64,000 bases of DNA from JANQPX01 sp965204405 (GCA_965204405.1 CBDBEN010000005.1:3410001-3474000); one strand, 5' to 3'. Numbered from the stretch's first letter, positions 1 to 8,150 are shown. Notes: a model not told the origin generated them from the sequence alone. Program-made: numbers and translations.

Positions 1-13
1 TGTCAGTGCTCCA

Positions 14-90
14 GTCCATGCGACCCTTGGAGTCTGAGCCCCGCCATATTTTTCCTGGCAGGAGGGCGGATTCCCAGGGTCGCATGGACC
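14..90. repeat. Imperfect inverted repeat; right arm recurs at 43833
   Basis: The arms at 14-27 and 76-89 are a perfect 14-base inverted repeat (GTCCATGCGACCCT and its complement). Similarity continues inward with mismatches (CCCTTGGAGTC against CCCTGGGAATC). Bases 68-90 recur at 43833-43855 with one mismatch in 23. This is seen directly. It probably belongs to a dispersed extragenic palindrome family. I see no gene in 1-344. Confidence 0.7.
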
Positions 91-215
91 ATCAAGGCAG
101 TTCTAGCAGGGGTTGTTTAACATTGGGTTTTGCCTGCTCGGGCGGGTTGGGGCGCATGCGACCGTTACCAAACCGAATGCCTTCGTAACCGGTCCACTTC
201 GTCAGGACTTTGGCG

Positions 216-350
216 TTCCTAGATCGTTTCCGGTTGACGTTTAAGCGGTGTCACCTCCCTCCCCCGCCCAATCGCCCCGACGTGCCGACCATATCGGGTG
301 GTTGGGCGGTCGAGAGGGGTGGATCGGCCTGTCCCGGAAATGCGCTAGAA
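216..350. repeat. Large extragenic palindrome overlapping the chrA stop
   Basis: Nested complementary arms are visible: TTCCTAG at 216-222 with CTAGAA at 345-350, TTTCCGG at 227-233 with CCGGAAA at 334-340, and CCGCCCAA at 264-271 with TTGGGCGG at 302-309. Between them lie a pyrimidine-rich and a purine-rich flank that also pair in part. The right arm carries the chrA stop codon (345-347), so the element may act as a 3' end or terminator for that gene. Its CGGAAATGC core resembles the elements at 2708 and 41780. Confidence 0.65.
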
Positions 351-1670
351 CAGGACATGCCAGACGAGTGCGAGTCCGCCTGCAAGCGTCAGAGTCCAAG
401 CCAGACTCAAGTGAAAGCGGAACAGGGCCAGTGCGGAAATAGCAGCAAGCGCTGCCGCAATCCAATCCAACGTCGCAAGGTCGGGCAGCCAGAGCGTCAG
501 CAGCCCGACTTCTGCTGACGTTACGGTTCCGAAGAACACATGCAGCCCGAACCAGACAGAGAGGTTGAGAATAACGCCGACAACCGCCGCCGTGACGCCT
601 GACAGCGCTCCTTTCAAACGCGGCATTGACTGCAGGCGCTCGATATAGGGAGCACCTGCGAAGATCCAGAGAAAGCACGGCGCGAAGGTTGCCCAAAGGG
701 TCACGAGGGCGCCGGTCAAACCCATGAGCATCGGCGATCCGCCACCGAAACGGTAGGCAGCGAGAAATCCGACGAATTCGGTGACCAGAATGAGCGGCCC
801 GTTGGTGGTCTCGGCGAGGCCGAGGCCATCGAGCATTTCGCCGGCGTTCAGCCAGCCATGATTCTGCACCACTTCCTGCGCCATGTAGGCAAGAACGGCA
901 TAAGCGCCGCCGAAGGTTACGACCGCAAGCTTCGAAAAGAAGAGACCAAGCTTGGCCAGCACATGATCCGGCCCTGCAATCAAAGCAATGGCAAGGAGCG
1001 GCACAACCCAGATCAGGAGCCAGATGCCGGCCGTTTTGAATGTCCCTTGTAGGTCGGCCCTGAATGATATCGCTGCCGTCGGTGCAACCGGCTCTCCCGT
1101 CCGCGCCAGAAAAAACCCAACCGCCGCGGCAGCAGCGATCACCAGGGGAAATGGCAGTGAAAGAAAAAAGATGGCGATGAAGGACAGCCCTGCCAGCCAC
1201 CAATGAACGGGGTGATGCAAGGCGCGTTTGGCGACCCGCAGCAGCGCTTCGACCACAATGATGAGAACCGCGGCCTTGATGCCGAAAAAGACCGCCTGGA
1301 CCATCGAAAGCTGACCGAAAGCCGCATAGATGGCAGCCAGCGTGAAAACGAGAAGCGCTCCCGGCAGCACGAACAGCAGCCCTGCCACCAAGCCTCCCTT
1401 CACCCCATGCTGACGCCAGCCCGCGTAGGTCGCAAGCTGCATCGCTTCCGGGCCTGGCAGCAGCATGCAAAAGCTGAGCGCGCCTAGGAATTGCTGCTCA
1501 TCCAGCCATTTCTTCTCATCGACCAGCACGCGATGCATCAGCGCGATCTGCGCCGTCGGCCCCCCGAAGGAGAGAAGGCCGATCCGCGCCCAGACCCGAC
1601 ATGCTTCCCAAAAGGAAGGCGCTCGGCTGATCTCTATGCTGATATCAGCCGCAACCTCACGATTCGCCAT
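345..1670 (-). CDS. chrA: Chromate transporter (CHR family, ChrA)
   Basis: An inner-membrane chromate efflux protein of about 441 residues, the size of the long two-domain CHR family. The N-terminal half has the family stretch SFGGPTAQIALMHR followed by LLPGPEAMQLATYAGW. The second half repeats the pattern (VVTFGGAYAVLAYMAQ, then LAETTNGPLILVTEFVGF). About ten hydrophobic segments are visible. I chose the ATG at 1670 (MANREVAAD) because the longer frame runs into the upstream gene; the gap to that gene's stop is 4 bases, so the two are co-transcribed. The neighbour is a ChrB-like protein, the usual partner. The stop lies inside a palindromic element. Confidence 0.93.
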   Translation of the reverse strand: MANREVAADISIEISRAPSFWEACRVWARIGLLSFGGPTAQIALMHRVLVDEKKWLDEQQFLGALSFCMLLPGPEAMQLATYAGWRQHGVKGGLVAGLLFVLPGALLVFTLAAIYAAFGQLSMVQAVFFGIKAAVLIIVVEALLRVAKRALHHPVHWWLAGLSFIAIFFLSLPFPLVIAAAAAVGFFLARTGEPVAPTAAISFRADLQGTFKTAGIWLLIWVVPLLAIALIAGPDHVLAKLGLFFSKLAVVTFGGAYAVLAYMAQEVVQNHGWLNAGEMLDGLGLAETTNGPLILVTEFVGFLAAYRFGGGSPMLMGLTGALVTLWATFAPCFLWIFAGAPYIERLQSMPRLKGALSGVTAAVVGVILNLSVWFGLHVFFGTVTSAEVGLLTLWLPDLATLDWIAAALAAISALALFRFHLSLAWTLTLAGGLALVWHVLF

Positions 1671-1674
1671 CCGC

Positions 1675-2499
1675 TCAGCTCTGCCCCTGCTCGAGTGCTG
1701 ATGGCCAGTCATGCCCCTCGTCAGTGGCATCGCGCGCCCAGCGGTAGAGCGCATCATAGAGCAGCATGCCGGCATCGAGCTGGGCAAGGTCGTCTCGGTA
1801 CATGCGTGAAAGGCCGAGAGACGCTGCAAGCAGGCCCGCCGCTTCCGGGGCAAGATCATGCCGGTTGGTATCGGCACCGCGCACGATGGTCGCGAGATGC
1901 TTCAAGGGTTCGATCTCAAGTGCAAATTCCTCGACCATCACGTCGAAGGAACATAGGTCGCCCCGGTGACTCCAGAAAACGCCTTCGACATCAAACGGCG
2001 TTGCCTCGAATTTCTCCGCAACCGCCATGACCTCGGACGGTGCCACGAACAGGAACTGCGCGTTTCGGTCGATGAAGCGGCGAATGAGCCAGGGACAGGC
2101 GATACGGTCTATCTTTGGGCGATGCCTGGTCACCCAGACGGTGCGGCCTTCGGCGTTGCGCAAGGGCAGCTTCTCCGCCGGCACCAGCGGCTGGCCAGCA
2201 TCACGCCAGGCGACGTTACCCCCTTTCAAGCTCTCAGCAGCAATGCCTTGGGTTCGTAGAATAGCCGAAGCTCCCTCGCTCAGCTTCAGCCCCTTCTTGC
2301 AGACAACAATCACCCGCTCACCGGCAAGCTTTGGTGCGAGCGAAGCGATATCGCGGAAAGGATGCCGGATAGCGCCCGGAATGAAACGGGGATGATCACG
2401 AAAGTCCTCATCGATGCAGACGTCGACCAGAACAGGCGCATTGGGGGTGCCGATCAATCTTGAAAGCTGGGCAACGGTGATCTGGGTCGGTGACGACAT
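1675..2499 (-). CDS. Rhodanese-ChrB C-terminal domain protein (chromate resistance)
   Basis: A 274-residue protein with two domains. Residues 1-110 are rhodanese-like (LVDVCIDEDFRDHPRFIPGA, then VVCKKGLKLSEGAS, which holds the active-loop cysteine). Residues about 120-270 match the ChrB C-terminal domain (WVTRHRPKIDRIACPWLIRRFID, then CSFDVMVEEF). In this family the ChrB-type domain supports chromate resistance and may sense or reduce chromate. Classical ChrB has a different N-terminus, so the rhodanese fusion is the variant form. It is first in the operon with chrA, 4 bases upstream. The start is the ATG at 2499; the DNA upstream contains dispersed repeats. Confidence 0.88.
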   Translation of the reverse strand: MSSPTQITVAQLSRLIGTPNAPVLVDVCIDEDFRDHPRFIPGAIRHPFRDIASLAPKLAGERVIVVCKKGLKLSEGASAILRTQGIAAESLKGGNVAWRDAGQPLVPAEKLPLRNAEGRTVWVTRHRPKIDRIACPWLIRRFIDRNAQFLFVAPSEVMAVAEKFEATPFDVEGVFWSHRGDLCSFDVMVEEFALEIEPLKHLATIVRGADTNRHDLAPEAAGLLAASLGLSRMYRDDLAQLDAGMLLYDALYRWARDATDEGHDWPSALEQGQS

Positions 2500-2634
2500 G
2501 GCGCGTCCTTCCTCGATTGAGGTTGCAAATGGACGCGAAACTCAGGCTGTCGCCTCACGAGGTGTCCGCAGACCCCATAACCGCAACATGAACGGTTTTT
2601 TTGATCATTGTCAACTGAACCGACAGCCCGGCCG

Positions 2635-2659
2635 GTGATGTGACCACATCATTTGGCTC
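2635..2659. repeat. 25-base dispersed repeat with palindromic core (copy 1)
   Basis: The core TGATGTGACCACATCA (2636-2651) is a 7-base dyad around AC. The 25 bases recur at 14255-14279 with three mismatches. This copy lies in the 262-base gap upstream of the chromate operon. The dyad could be an operator for a GntR-type regulator. However, the second copy sits between gene 3' ends, which favours a dispersed repeat. Confidence 0.55.
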
Positions 2660-2707
2660 CTACCGCATTTGCACAACTGCAGAAAGCGCCAAGAAATCCA
2701 AAGTGAT

Positions 2708-2740
2708 GCGGGCTGGTTACGTTTGGTCGGAAATTGCTCT
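2708..2740. repeat. 33-base dispersed repeat, single arm (copy 1)
   Basis: This stretch matches 41878-41910 at 29 of 33 positions (GCGGGCTGGTT, CGTTTG, TCGGAAA and TGC blocks). At 41780-41910 the same sequence is the right arm of a long palindrome. Here I cannot find the left arm, so this looks like a truncated copy. Confidence 0.6.
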
Positions 2741-2761
2741 GGAGCGTGGCCGCCTTGCAGC

Positions 2762-3103
2762 TCAGCTCGATGATTCCGGCCGGGCGGCAAAGGGGTTTTG
2801 GTAGAGTTCGTCATGGGAGTCGACACCGGCATCGATGACGCAATCGGTCGATGGCAGCGCCACGCAGAGAAGAATGTAGCCGGCCTTGGACTGGCGTTTG
2901 TTCAGTGCGGTGGCGTTGGGCTGGCGCACCTTGCCCTCAAGCAGCTTCGCCGCGCAGGTGATGCAGCCGCCATAATTGCATCCAATCGGCAATTGAACGC
3001 CGGCTTTCAGGGCAGCCTGGTAGATCGGTTCATCGTCGCCGACATCGAGGGTAACGTCGAAATTCCGCAGGGTTACGCGATAGGTCTGCCGAGTTTTCAC
3101 CAT
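2762..3103 (-). CDS. 2Fe-2S ferredoxin, plant type
   Basis: A small electron carrier of 113 residues. It has the plant-type cluster pattern GCNYGGCITC (Cys-X4-Cys-X2-Cys) near residues 41-49 and the distant fourth cysteine in YILLCVALP. The ATG at 3103 (MVKTRQTYRV) is preferred because a longer frame would overlap the upstream gene out of phase. It follows the CoA-binding gene after 23 bases and lies in the same direction as the SBP56 gene, so it may carry electrons for a reaction of that operon. No linked reductase domain is present. Confidence 0.88.
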   Translation of the reverse strand: MVKTRQTYRVTLRNFDVTLDVGDDEPIYQAALKAGVQLPIGCNYGGCITCAAKLLEGKVRQPNATALNKRQSKAGYILLCVALPSTDCVIDAGVDSHDELYQNPFAARPESSS

Positions 3104-3126
3104 GTCGATGCAGCCGGCCGCGCCTG

Positions 3127-3576
3127 CTAGATTGCCTGGCCGAGCTTGGGCTTCCAGAAGGGGCGGAACAGCTCGATTTTGGGGCAGCGGTTCATGACAA
3201 CCTTCATGCCTGCGTCCTCGGCGATCTTGGCGGCTTCCTCGTTGTAGACGCCGAGCTGCGCCCAAAGCACCTTGGCGCCGATCTCGACCGCTTCCTTGGC
3301 AATGCCCAGAAGGGCGTCCGAGCTTCTGAAGACCTGCACCATATCGACGGGCTGGTCGATCGACGCCAGATCCGGATAGACCTTCAGGCTGCGGATCTCG
3401 TTTCCGGCCTCGTTCGGATTCACCGGGATCATGGTGTAGCCGGTTTCGTGCAGAACGCGCAGCACGCCATAGCTGAACTTCGCCGGATCGGCGCTGGCGC
3501 CGACCATGGCAATGGTTTTCACGCTCTTCAGGATGTCGGCCAGATAGTCCGGCGCATAAGCTTCCTGATGATTCAT
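3127..3576 (-). CDS. CoA-binding protein (YccU type, Rossmann fold)
   Basis: A 149-residue single-domain protein. It has the N-terminal nucleotide-loop motif TIAMVGASADPAKFSYGV, then VIPVNP-like and VWAQLGVYNEEAAKIAEDAG segments, and ends with VVMNRCPKIE. These are typical of the stand-alone CoA-binding domain family resembling the succinyl-CoA ligase alpha N-domain. The biochemical role of the family is largely unknown. A good ribosome site (GAGAGG) precedes the ATG at 3576. It sits between SBP56 and a ferredoxin; the gap to SBP56 is 86 bases. Confidence 0.88.
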   Translation of the reverse strand: MNHQEAYAPDYLADILKSVKTIAMVGASADPAKFSYGVLRVLHETGYTMIPVNPNEAGNEIRSLKVYPDLASIDQPVDMVQVFRSSDALLGIAKEAVEIGAKVLWAQLGVYNEEAAKIAEDAGMKVVMNRCPKIELFRPFWKPKLGQAI

Positions 3577-3662
3577 CTCATCCTCTCCATCGTTCCAGAA
3601 AAGGAACGCATACCCACCAAACAGTCTCGGGCGCTTCTAAAGTTAATGAGGTGGCCATGCCA

Positions 3663-5027
3663 CTATAGCCAGATGTCGGAGGTGCAATCGCCGCCGGGGT
3701 AGCGGGTTTCGTGACAGCGGGCGGGGCCGTTGGGTTCCTTACCGAAATCGACGACGAAGTCCTCATTGATCGCCATGCCACCCTTGTCGGTGTCGCAATC
3801 GATCATCAGCATCACGCCCCCCATGTGACGGATATCCGGGTAGAACTGGTTGTCCCAAGTGGAAAAAAGTGAGGTTGTCACATAGAGCCGCTTGCCGTCG
3901 AGGGAGAGCTGGATCATCTGCGGTCCGCCGGCGATATCGACGCCGTTCACGCGGGGCGCTTTGCCGAGCAGCCCGCCCATCCAGACCTTGCCGGTGAGCT
4001 TTGGATTGTGCGGATCGCTGATATCATATTGGCGGAGATCGCCATGCAGCCAGTTGGACAAGTAAAGAAATCGGTCGTCCATGGACAGCAGAATCACGGT
4101 GATCATACCCGGCACCGGGATCGGCCATTCCGGGTGACGTTGGTTCTCGATGTCGATGATCTTCTCGACGACCCACTCCTGGTCCTTCTTGTACCAGTGG
4201 ATGATGTTGGATGAGAGAGCGGCGCCGACGAAGCCATGGGTCGAGGCGGGATCGTGGTGGAAGCGCACCTCCAGCGGCACGAGGCCGTCCTCGCCGAGAT
4301 AGACGGTGTTCTCGACCCGCTTCTCCGAAAAATTCCAGAAATGCAATTCGCGGCCATATTTGAGATGGCCGACCTCCTCCAGATCGAAACCGGGCATGAA
4401 GGTGTTGGGGGCCGCCCACTCGCTGGAGACCATGACGTTGTGGCGCGGCTGGTACCAGAAGTCGTAATTGAACTTCATGTTGCCGAGATCGTTCTCCCAA
4501 CGGCCAACGATCTCGAAATCCTCGTTCAGATGGAGAAACCCGCCCGGCGCATTGCCCTTGGCGTCACCGAGCATGGAAATGATGATGTCGGCGCCCAGGC
4601 AATGGACGGTGTGCGGCGCCGAGAGGTCCGTCTTCGCCTTGATCTCGTCGCCGGGGATGACCTTGTGGACCCGCGGGTTTCGCGGATCGGTTCCGCAGTC
4701 GACGATATGCAGATTGGAAGTGCGCACGCCGGGTACGATCAGATAGCGCCGCTCCTTGGTGGCATCGTGGTGGCAGGATGAACAGGCGTTCCAGCCCATA
4801 TGATGCAGCTCATCGCCGATCCCCGGCATCTCGCAGCGGCTGATCACCTGGGAGTAGGTTGGACTCTCGGGATCGGCATCGATGGTCGCCAGATAGTCGG
4901 GCTTTTGGATACCGGTGCCGACATAGATCGCAATGGTGTAGAGGAGTTTTTCGCGCGGTGCCTGCATTGCTTCGGCCGGCGAGGCATAGCCGGGGCCGCA
5001 ACAGATTTTTTGGTCTTCCTCGGCCAT
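3663..5027 (-). CDS. Selenium-binding protein 56 / methanethiol oxidase family
   Basis: A 454-residue SBP56 protein. The family includes bacterial MtoX, which oxidises methanethiol to formaldehyde, sulfide and peroxide. Visible signatures are ICCGPGYASP at the N-terminus, GDELHHMGWNACSSCHHD (His and Cys metal-site region), LSAPHTVHCLGAD, VSSEWAAPNTF, STHGFVG, LSNWLHGDLRQYDISDP and the C-terminal PARCHETRYPGGDCTSDIWL. It has no signal peptide, whereas studied MtoX proteins are periplasmic, so function and location are uncertain. It is the first gene of a probable three-gene unit with a CoA-binding protein and a ferredoxin. The SCO1 and MauG genes often seen with mtoX are absent. Confidence 0.9.
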   Translation of the reverse strand: MAEEDQKICCGPGYASPAEAMQAPREKLLYTIAIYVGTGIQKPDYLATIDADPESPTYSQVISRCEMPGIGDELHHMGWNACSSCHHDATKERRYLIVPGVRTSNLHIVDCGTDPRNPRVHKVIPGDEIKAKTDLSAPHTVHCLGADIIISMLGDAKGNAPGGFLHLNEDFEIVGRWENDLGNMKFNYDFWYQPRHNVMVSSEWAAPNTFMPGFDLEEVGHLKYGRELHFWNFSEKRVENTVYLGEDGLVPLEVRFHHDPASTHGFVGAALSSNIIHWYKKDQEWVVEKIIDIENQRHPEWPIPVPGMITVILLSMDDRFLYLSNWLHGDLRQYDISDPHNPKLTGKVWMGGLLGKAPRVNGVDIAGGPQMIQLSLDGKRLYVTTSLFSTWDNQFYPDIRHMGGVMLMIDCDTDKGGMAINEDFVVDFGKEPNGPARCHETRYPGGDCTSDIWL

Positions 5028-5265
5028 GGACGTTCATTCTCCTCCGCGCTCGTCGTGTTACGGCTGCATGTCAGGTCCGCAAGTCCATCCTAGCGCGGCA
5101 ATCGTCCGGTGTGCAGTGGCAGCTTTCGCCGGATCGGCCGGGCGGCTGCAGCTGAAGCCATGCTGCCTGATTCGACAAAGACAATACGACGGGCGGGACA
5201 TGTAGACAGTACTGTCGGCGGGTTGTTTGATAGGTGCGACATGCAGACGAGAGAGGCATCATTCG

Positions 5266-6126
5266 ATGACTGGAGACCGCGCTATCCGCCCGCGCCGAAG
5301 CTTTATCTTCTCGCCGGGCCTGAAACCCGGCATGTTTCCGAAGGCGCTCGCCTCCGGTGCGGACATTGTCTGTGTCGAGCTGGAGGACGGTATCGCGCCG
5401 AAGGACAAGGACGAGGCGCGCCGCCATGCCCTCGCCTTGTTCGAGCGGCCGCAGGCCGATGACGGCGTAGAGCGAATTGTCCGCATCAACTGTCTTCGAT
5501 CTGCCTTCGGCCTTGCGGATGTCCAGGCGGTGCTGGCAAGCGACACGCCGCCGCCGGCCCTGATGCTGCCCAAGGTGATGACGCCGGACGAAGTCGTCTT
5601 GCTGGATGATCTATTGACCGAGCGCGGCCACGGCACCCGCCTGCATGTCATCATCGAAACCAATGCCGGTCTGGAAGCAGCGTTCGAGATCGCCAAAGCG
5701 AGCCCGCGCATCGATGCGCTGTTTTTCGGCGGCGTCGACATGGCGGCCGAGCTTCGCTCTAGGAATGACTGGGAGCCACTGCTTTATGCGCGCTCCAGGG
5801 TGGTGCATGCCGCAGCGGCGGCGGGGATCGACGTGATCGACGTCCCCTATCTCGATCTCGATGATCCCGACGGCATGGAACGAGAGGCGATTCTCGCCCG
5901 AAACCTCGGGTTCAGCGGCAAGGGCTCGGTCCATCCAAAGCAGATCGCGGCCCTCAACGCCGTGTTCACGCCGGATGATGCCATGGTCGAGCGGGCAAGA
6001 AGAATTGTTCGCACCTTCGAGGAGGCGGATACCGGTCTGGTGGTGATTGACGGCAAGCTGATCGAAAAGCCGGTGCTCCGCGAAATGCGACGCCTGCTCT
6101 CGATTGCCGAGCGGATTGCTCCTTAG
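5266..6126 (+). CDS. HpcH/HpaI aldolase / citrate lyase beta-like protein
   Basis: A CitE-like lyase of 286 residues with the TIM-barrel pattern RSFIFSPGLKPGMFPKALASGADIVCVELEDGIAP. It continues with VRIN, PKVMTPDEVV, IIETNAGLEAAFEIA (metal-ligand Glu) and GFSGKGSVHPKQIAALN. Family members cleave citramalyl-, malyl- or similar CoA thioesters, or act on free 2-keto-3-deoxy acids. Magnesium is held by the Glu of IIET and an Asp; here FFGGVDMAAEL supplies the Asp. I chose the ATG at 5266 for its GAGAGG ribosome site over the upstream ATG at 5227. It stands alone between oppositely oriented genes, so the substrate cannot be inferred. Confidence 0.88.
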   Translation: MTGDRAIRPRRSFIFSPGLKPGMFPKALASGADIVCVELEDGIAPKDKDEARRHALALFERPQADDGVERIVRINCLRSAFGLADVQAVLASDTPPPALMLPKVMTPDEVVLLDDLLTERGHGTRLHVIIETNAGLEAAFEIAKASPRIDALFFGGVDMAAELRSRNDWEPLLYARSRVVHAAAAAGIDVIDVPYLDLDDPDGMEREAILARNLGFSGKGSVHPKQIAALNAVFTPDDAMVERARRIVRTFEEADTGLVVIDGKLIEKPVLREMRRLLSIAERIAP

Positions 6127-6288
6127 GGCAGTTCAATTGGTCGTCGTCCTTCCTCCAAAAGAGCGCGACCATTTCCGCGGCTCCAAGCGCCTCTTGAGAT
6201 GCCTATTTCCCGACAATCCGCCGGTAAAATACGTGCGGCAGGCGGACATGGCCGCCCGCCTGCCTGCAACGGTTCTTCTAGTGGCGCT

Positions 6289-7770
6289 TTAGCTTAGACC
6301 CCGGCAAGCCCTGGTACGGGCAATCGACTCAAGCTGATCGAGGCGCTTGCGCTGAACGCGGGCGCCGTCTGTCCGATCAGCAATTAGTTTGCAGCGCTGC
6401 GGCTGCAGCTGAGCAGCGGTCACCGCCTTGTTCTCGCAGAACTGATGCTCGAACTCGCGAATGCCCTTGTGCATCGCCGAGACAAGCTGGCCGTTCTCCG
6501 CTTCGACGAAGAACATCATGCCGCCGCCGAGGCCTCTGAGATTGATCCAGCGGCTCTTCTGATCGACGATTTGAGGCGTGTCGAAGGTCCAAAAGACGCC
6601 CTTGCCCTCGATATCGTCCTCTTTGTTCTCGAAGGCCCAGCTCGCGCCGCCCTTCTCGAAGATCTCCAGATCCTTGTCGATCAGGCTCACATAGTCCGCC
6701 CGACCCGAGAGATAGGCAAAGCGAGGATTGTCCGCAGCCGTGCCCTCCTGGAAGAGGCCGTCCAGTTCACCGCGGTCGACGTTTTTCCAGCCCCTTGCCA
6801 TCGCCGACATGGTGACCACCAGCTTCTCGGGCGGCGCCCCCTTGCACAGCAGGGCATCGACAGCGCGCTCGGTGCTCAGCTCAGCCCGTGGGTCGTCCTT
6901 GGCATAGAGATTGCCTTGATGGTTGGTCGTCGACCGCCATGTTCCGGCAAAATCAAATCCCTGGACATGAGCGTAGTCGACGGCACGAAAGAACGGGACG
7001 ACGTCATAACCGCGGTTTACGCCATACTCGCCGGCCGGCAGAAATGCGGAGAGTTCGAACTTGCGCCCGACCTCGGCGCCATAGGCATCGAATTGCTTTC
7101 GAAATTCCCGGACGAGCGCGAGGTAGTTCGCCTTGTCGTCAGGGCTCGGCCATTGCCAGTGCAGATCGATACCGTCGAAGACTCCATAGGCGGCGCCATC
7201 ACCGACGACATTTCCTTTGAGGAACTGATCGACGCAGGAACTGACCAGCTTTTGTCGGCCTTCTTCGGTCCTGGAAGCTTCGACGAAACCTCCGGCGCGC
7301 GAGAAGCCGCCGAGCGACATCATGACTTTGAGGTTGGGATTGGCTTTCTTGAGCTTTAGAATCTGATTGAACTGCCCCTTCAGCGGCTGCTCGGCCGCAT
7401 CGGCGACACCATCGACGGCCCGTTCGGCGGAAGCCGGAGACTGATAATCGGCCCAGGCATCCCGACTGACGCACCCGCCGTTTTCGACGCCACCGTAGAT
7501 ATAGTGGAGATGCGTCAGCTTCCCTGCGGAACCATTTTCGTTGAGGTTGCGCATCCAAAAGTCACGCCCATAGATGCTCCATTGCCGAATGAGGCCAACG
7601 ACACGCTTTTCGGAGACGCTTTGTGCATCAGCCGGGGAGGCCGTCATGCCCGTCGACATTGCCAAGAGACCAGCCGAAAGCGCCAAGGATAGTCCGATCG
7701 AACCAGCGGATAGACGTTTGGCAAAAGTCCCGATGCCTTTGACTTCCAACATGTTGCAACTTTCTCCCAT
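6289..7770 (-). CDS. Secreted GH18 (chitinase-like) protein with altered catalytic motif
   Basis: A 493-residue exported protein. Its signal peptide covers roughly residues 1-50 (basic start, SIGLSLALSAGLLAMSTGM, cleavage after PADAQ). The rest is a GH18 barrel: VVGLIRQWSIYGRDF, then VMMSLGGFSRAGGF (the SxGG strand), then FDGIDLHWQWP, FAGTW and VMFF-like strands. The GH18 motif is DGxDxDxE. Here Asp199 and Asp202 are kept, but the third Asp is His204 and the acid Glu is Gln206 (codon CAA). A hydrolase is therefore unlikely; a chitin or glycan-binding lectin-like role fits better. ATGs at 7770 and 7752 are both possible starts. The C-terminal 60 residues are basic and unlike the barrel. Confidence 0.85.
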   Translation of the reverse strand: MGESCNMLEVKGIGTFAKRLSAGSIGLSLALSAGLLAMSTGMTASPADAQSVSEKRVVGLIRQWSIYGRDFWMRNLNENGSAGKLTHLHYIYGGVENGGCVSRDAWADYQSPASAERAVDGVADAAEQPLKGQFNQILKLKKANPNLKVMMSLGGFSRAGGFVEASRTEEGRQKLVSSCVDQFLKGNVVGDGAAYGVFDGIDLHWQWPSPDDKANYLALVREFRKQFDAYGAEVGRKFELSAFLPAGEYGVNRGYDVVPFFRAVDYAHVQGFDFAGTWRSTTNHQGNLYAKDDPRAELSTERAVDALLCKGAPPEKLVVTMSAMARGWKNVDRGELDGLFQEGTAADNPRFAYLSGRADYVSLIDKDLEIFEKGGASWAFENKEDDIEGKGVFWTFDTPQIVDQKSRWINLRGLGGGMMFFVEAENGQLVSAMHKGIREFEHQFCENKAVTAAQLQPQRCKLIADRTDGARVQRKRLDQLESIARTRACRGLS

Positions 7771-8026
7771 TTGATTCTCTCAGTGCTGTTTCACATTGTT
7801 ATGCATCCGCATTCATAAAGATAGGAATTCTCAAGACAAGGCTCCAACTTGCTGAAAAAAAGGAATCTTTTTTCCCTTAAAAATAACCATTGCGGTTATT
7901 GCAATGTCGGTGGACAGCACCAAATCGAGCCGTGTTGCGAATGAACCCGCATGGGCCGGAAATGCCACAATCCCGGTGGCTTCGATGGTCGGGGACATAG
8001 TGCGCGGCTCCACCATGGCGGAGCCG
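7771..8026. other. AT-rich intergenic region before the GH18 gene
   Basis: No gene is seen. The part nearest the GH18 start (7780-7890) is rich in A and T, with runs of A and T, and is the likely promoter of that minus-strand gene. A hairpin CGGCTCC/GGAGCCG at 8005-8026 adjoins the A-run of the terminator described next. Confidence 0.4.
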
Positions 8027-8056
8027 AAAAAAAATCCCCGGCCAGGTCGGCCGGGG
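8027..8056 (-). terminator. Strong rho-independent terminator on the minus strand
   Basis: Read on the minus strand, CCCCGGCC (8056-8049) and GGCCGGGG (8043-8036) form a perfect 8-base GC stem with a 5-base loop. It is followed directly by A and eight T (8035-8027). No minus-strand protein gene lies upstream of it before 8363, so it must end a non-coding or leader transcript. Confidence 0.8.
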
Positions 8057-8150
8057 CAATCTACCAGGGAGATCCGGGAGAGTGAGCGGTCAAATCAGAG
8101 GCTCACTCCAACTGAGAGGCATGAGTCGGTTATAGGAGATTTCAGGTTCT
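8027..8150 (-). ncRNA. Candidate small RNA or attenuated leader upstream of GH18
   Basis: On the minus strand a perfect 8-base stem (GAGTGAGC 8108-8101 with GCTCACTC 8087-8080, 13-base loop) precedes the terminator by about 24 bases. Pyrimidine-rich single-stranded stretches (TCTCC, CTCTC, CTCCC) lie around them, as in many alphaproteobacterial small RNAs. The 5' end is not defined; 8150 is a guess. The alternative is an attenuator in a long GH18 leader. Confidence 0.4.

Noticed and set aside
6..188. 60-residue frame at the window start
   Set aside because: It runs through the inverted repeat and has no ribosome site or coding character.
241..1470. 409-residue minus frame within chrA
   Set aside because: It is out of phase with ChrA and rich in Arg and Cys; ChrA has the membrane pattern and family motifs.
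3104..3265. N-terminal extension of the ferredoxin frame
   Set aside because: It overlaps the CoA-binding gene out of phase and has no ferredoxin similarity.
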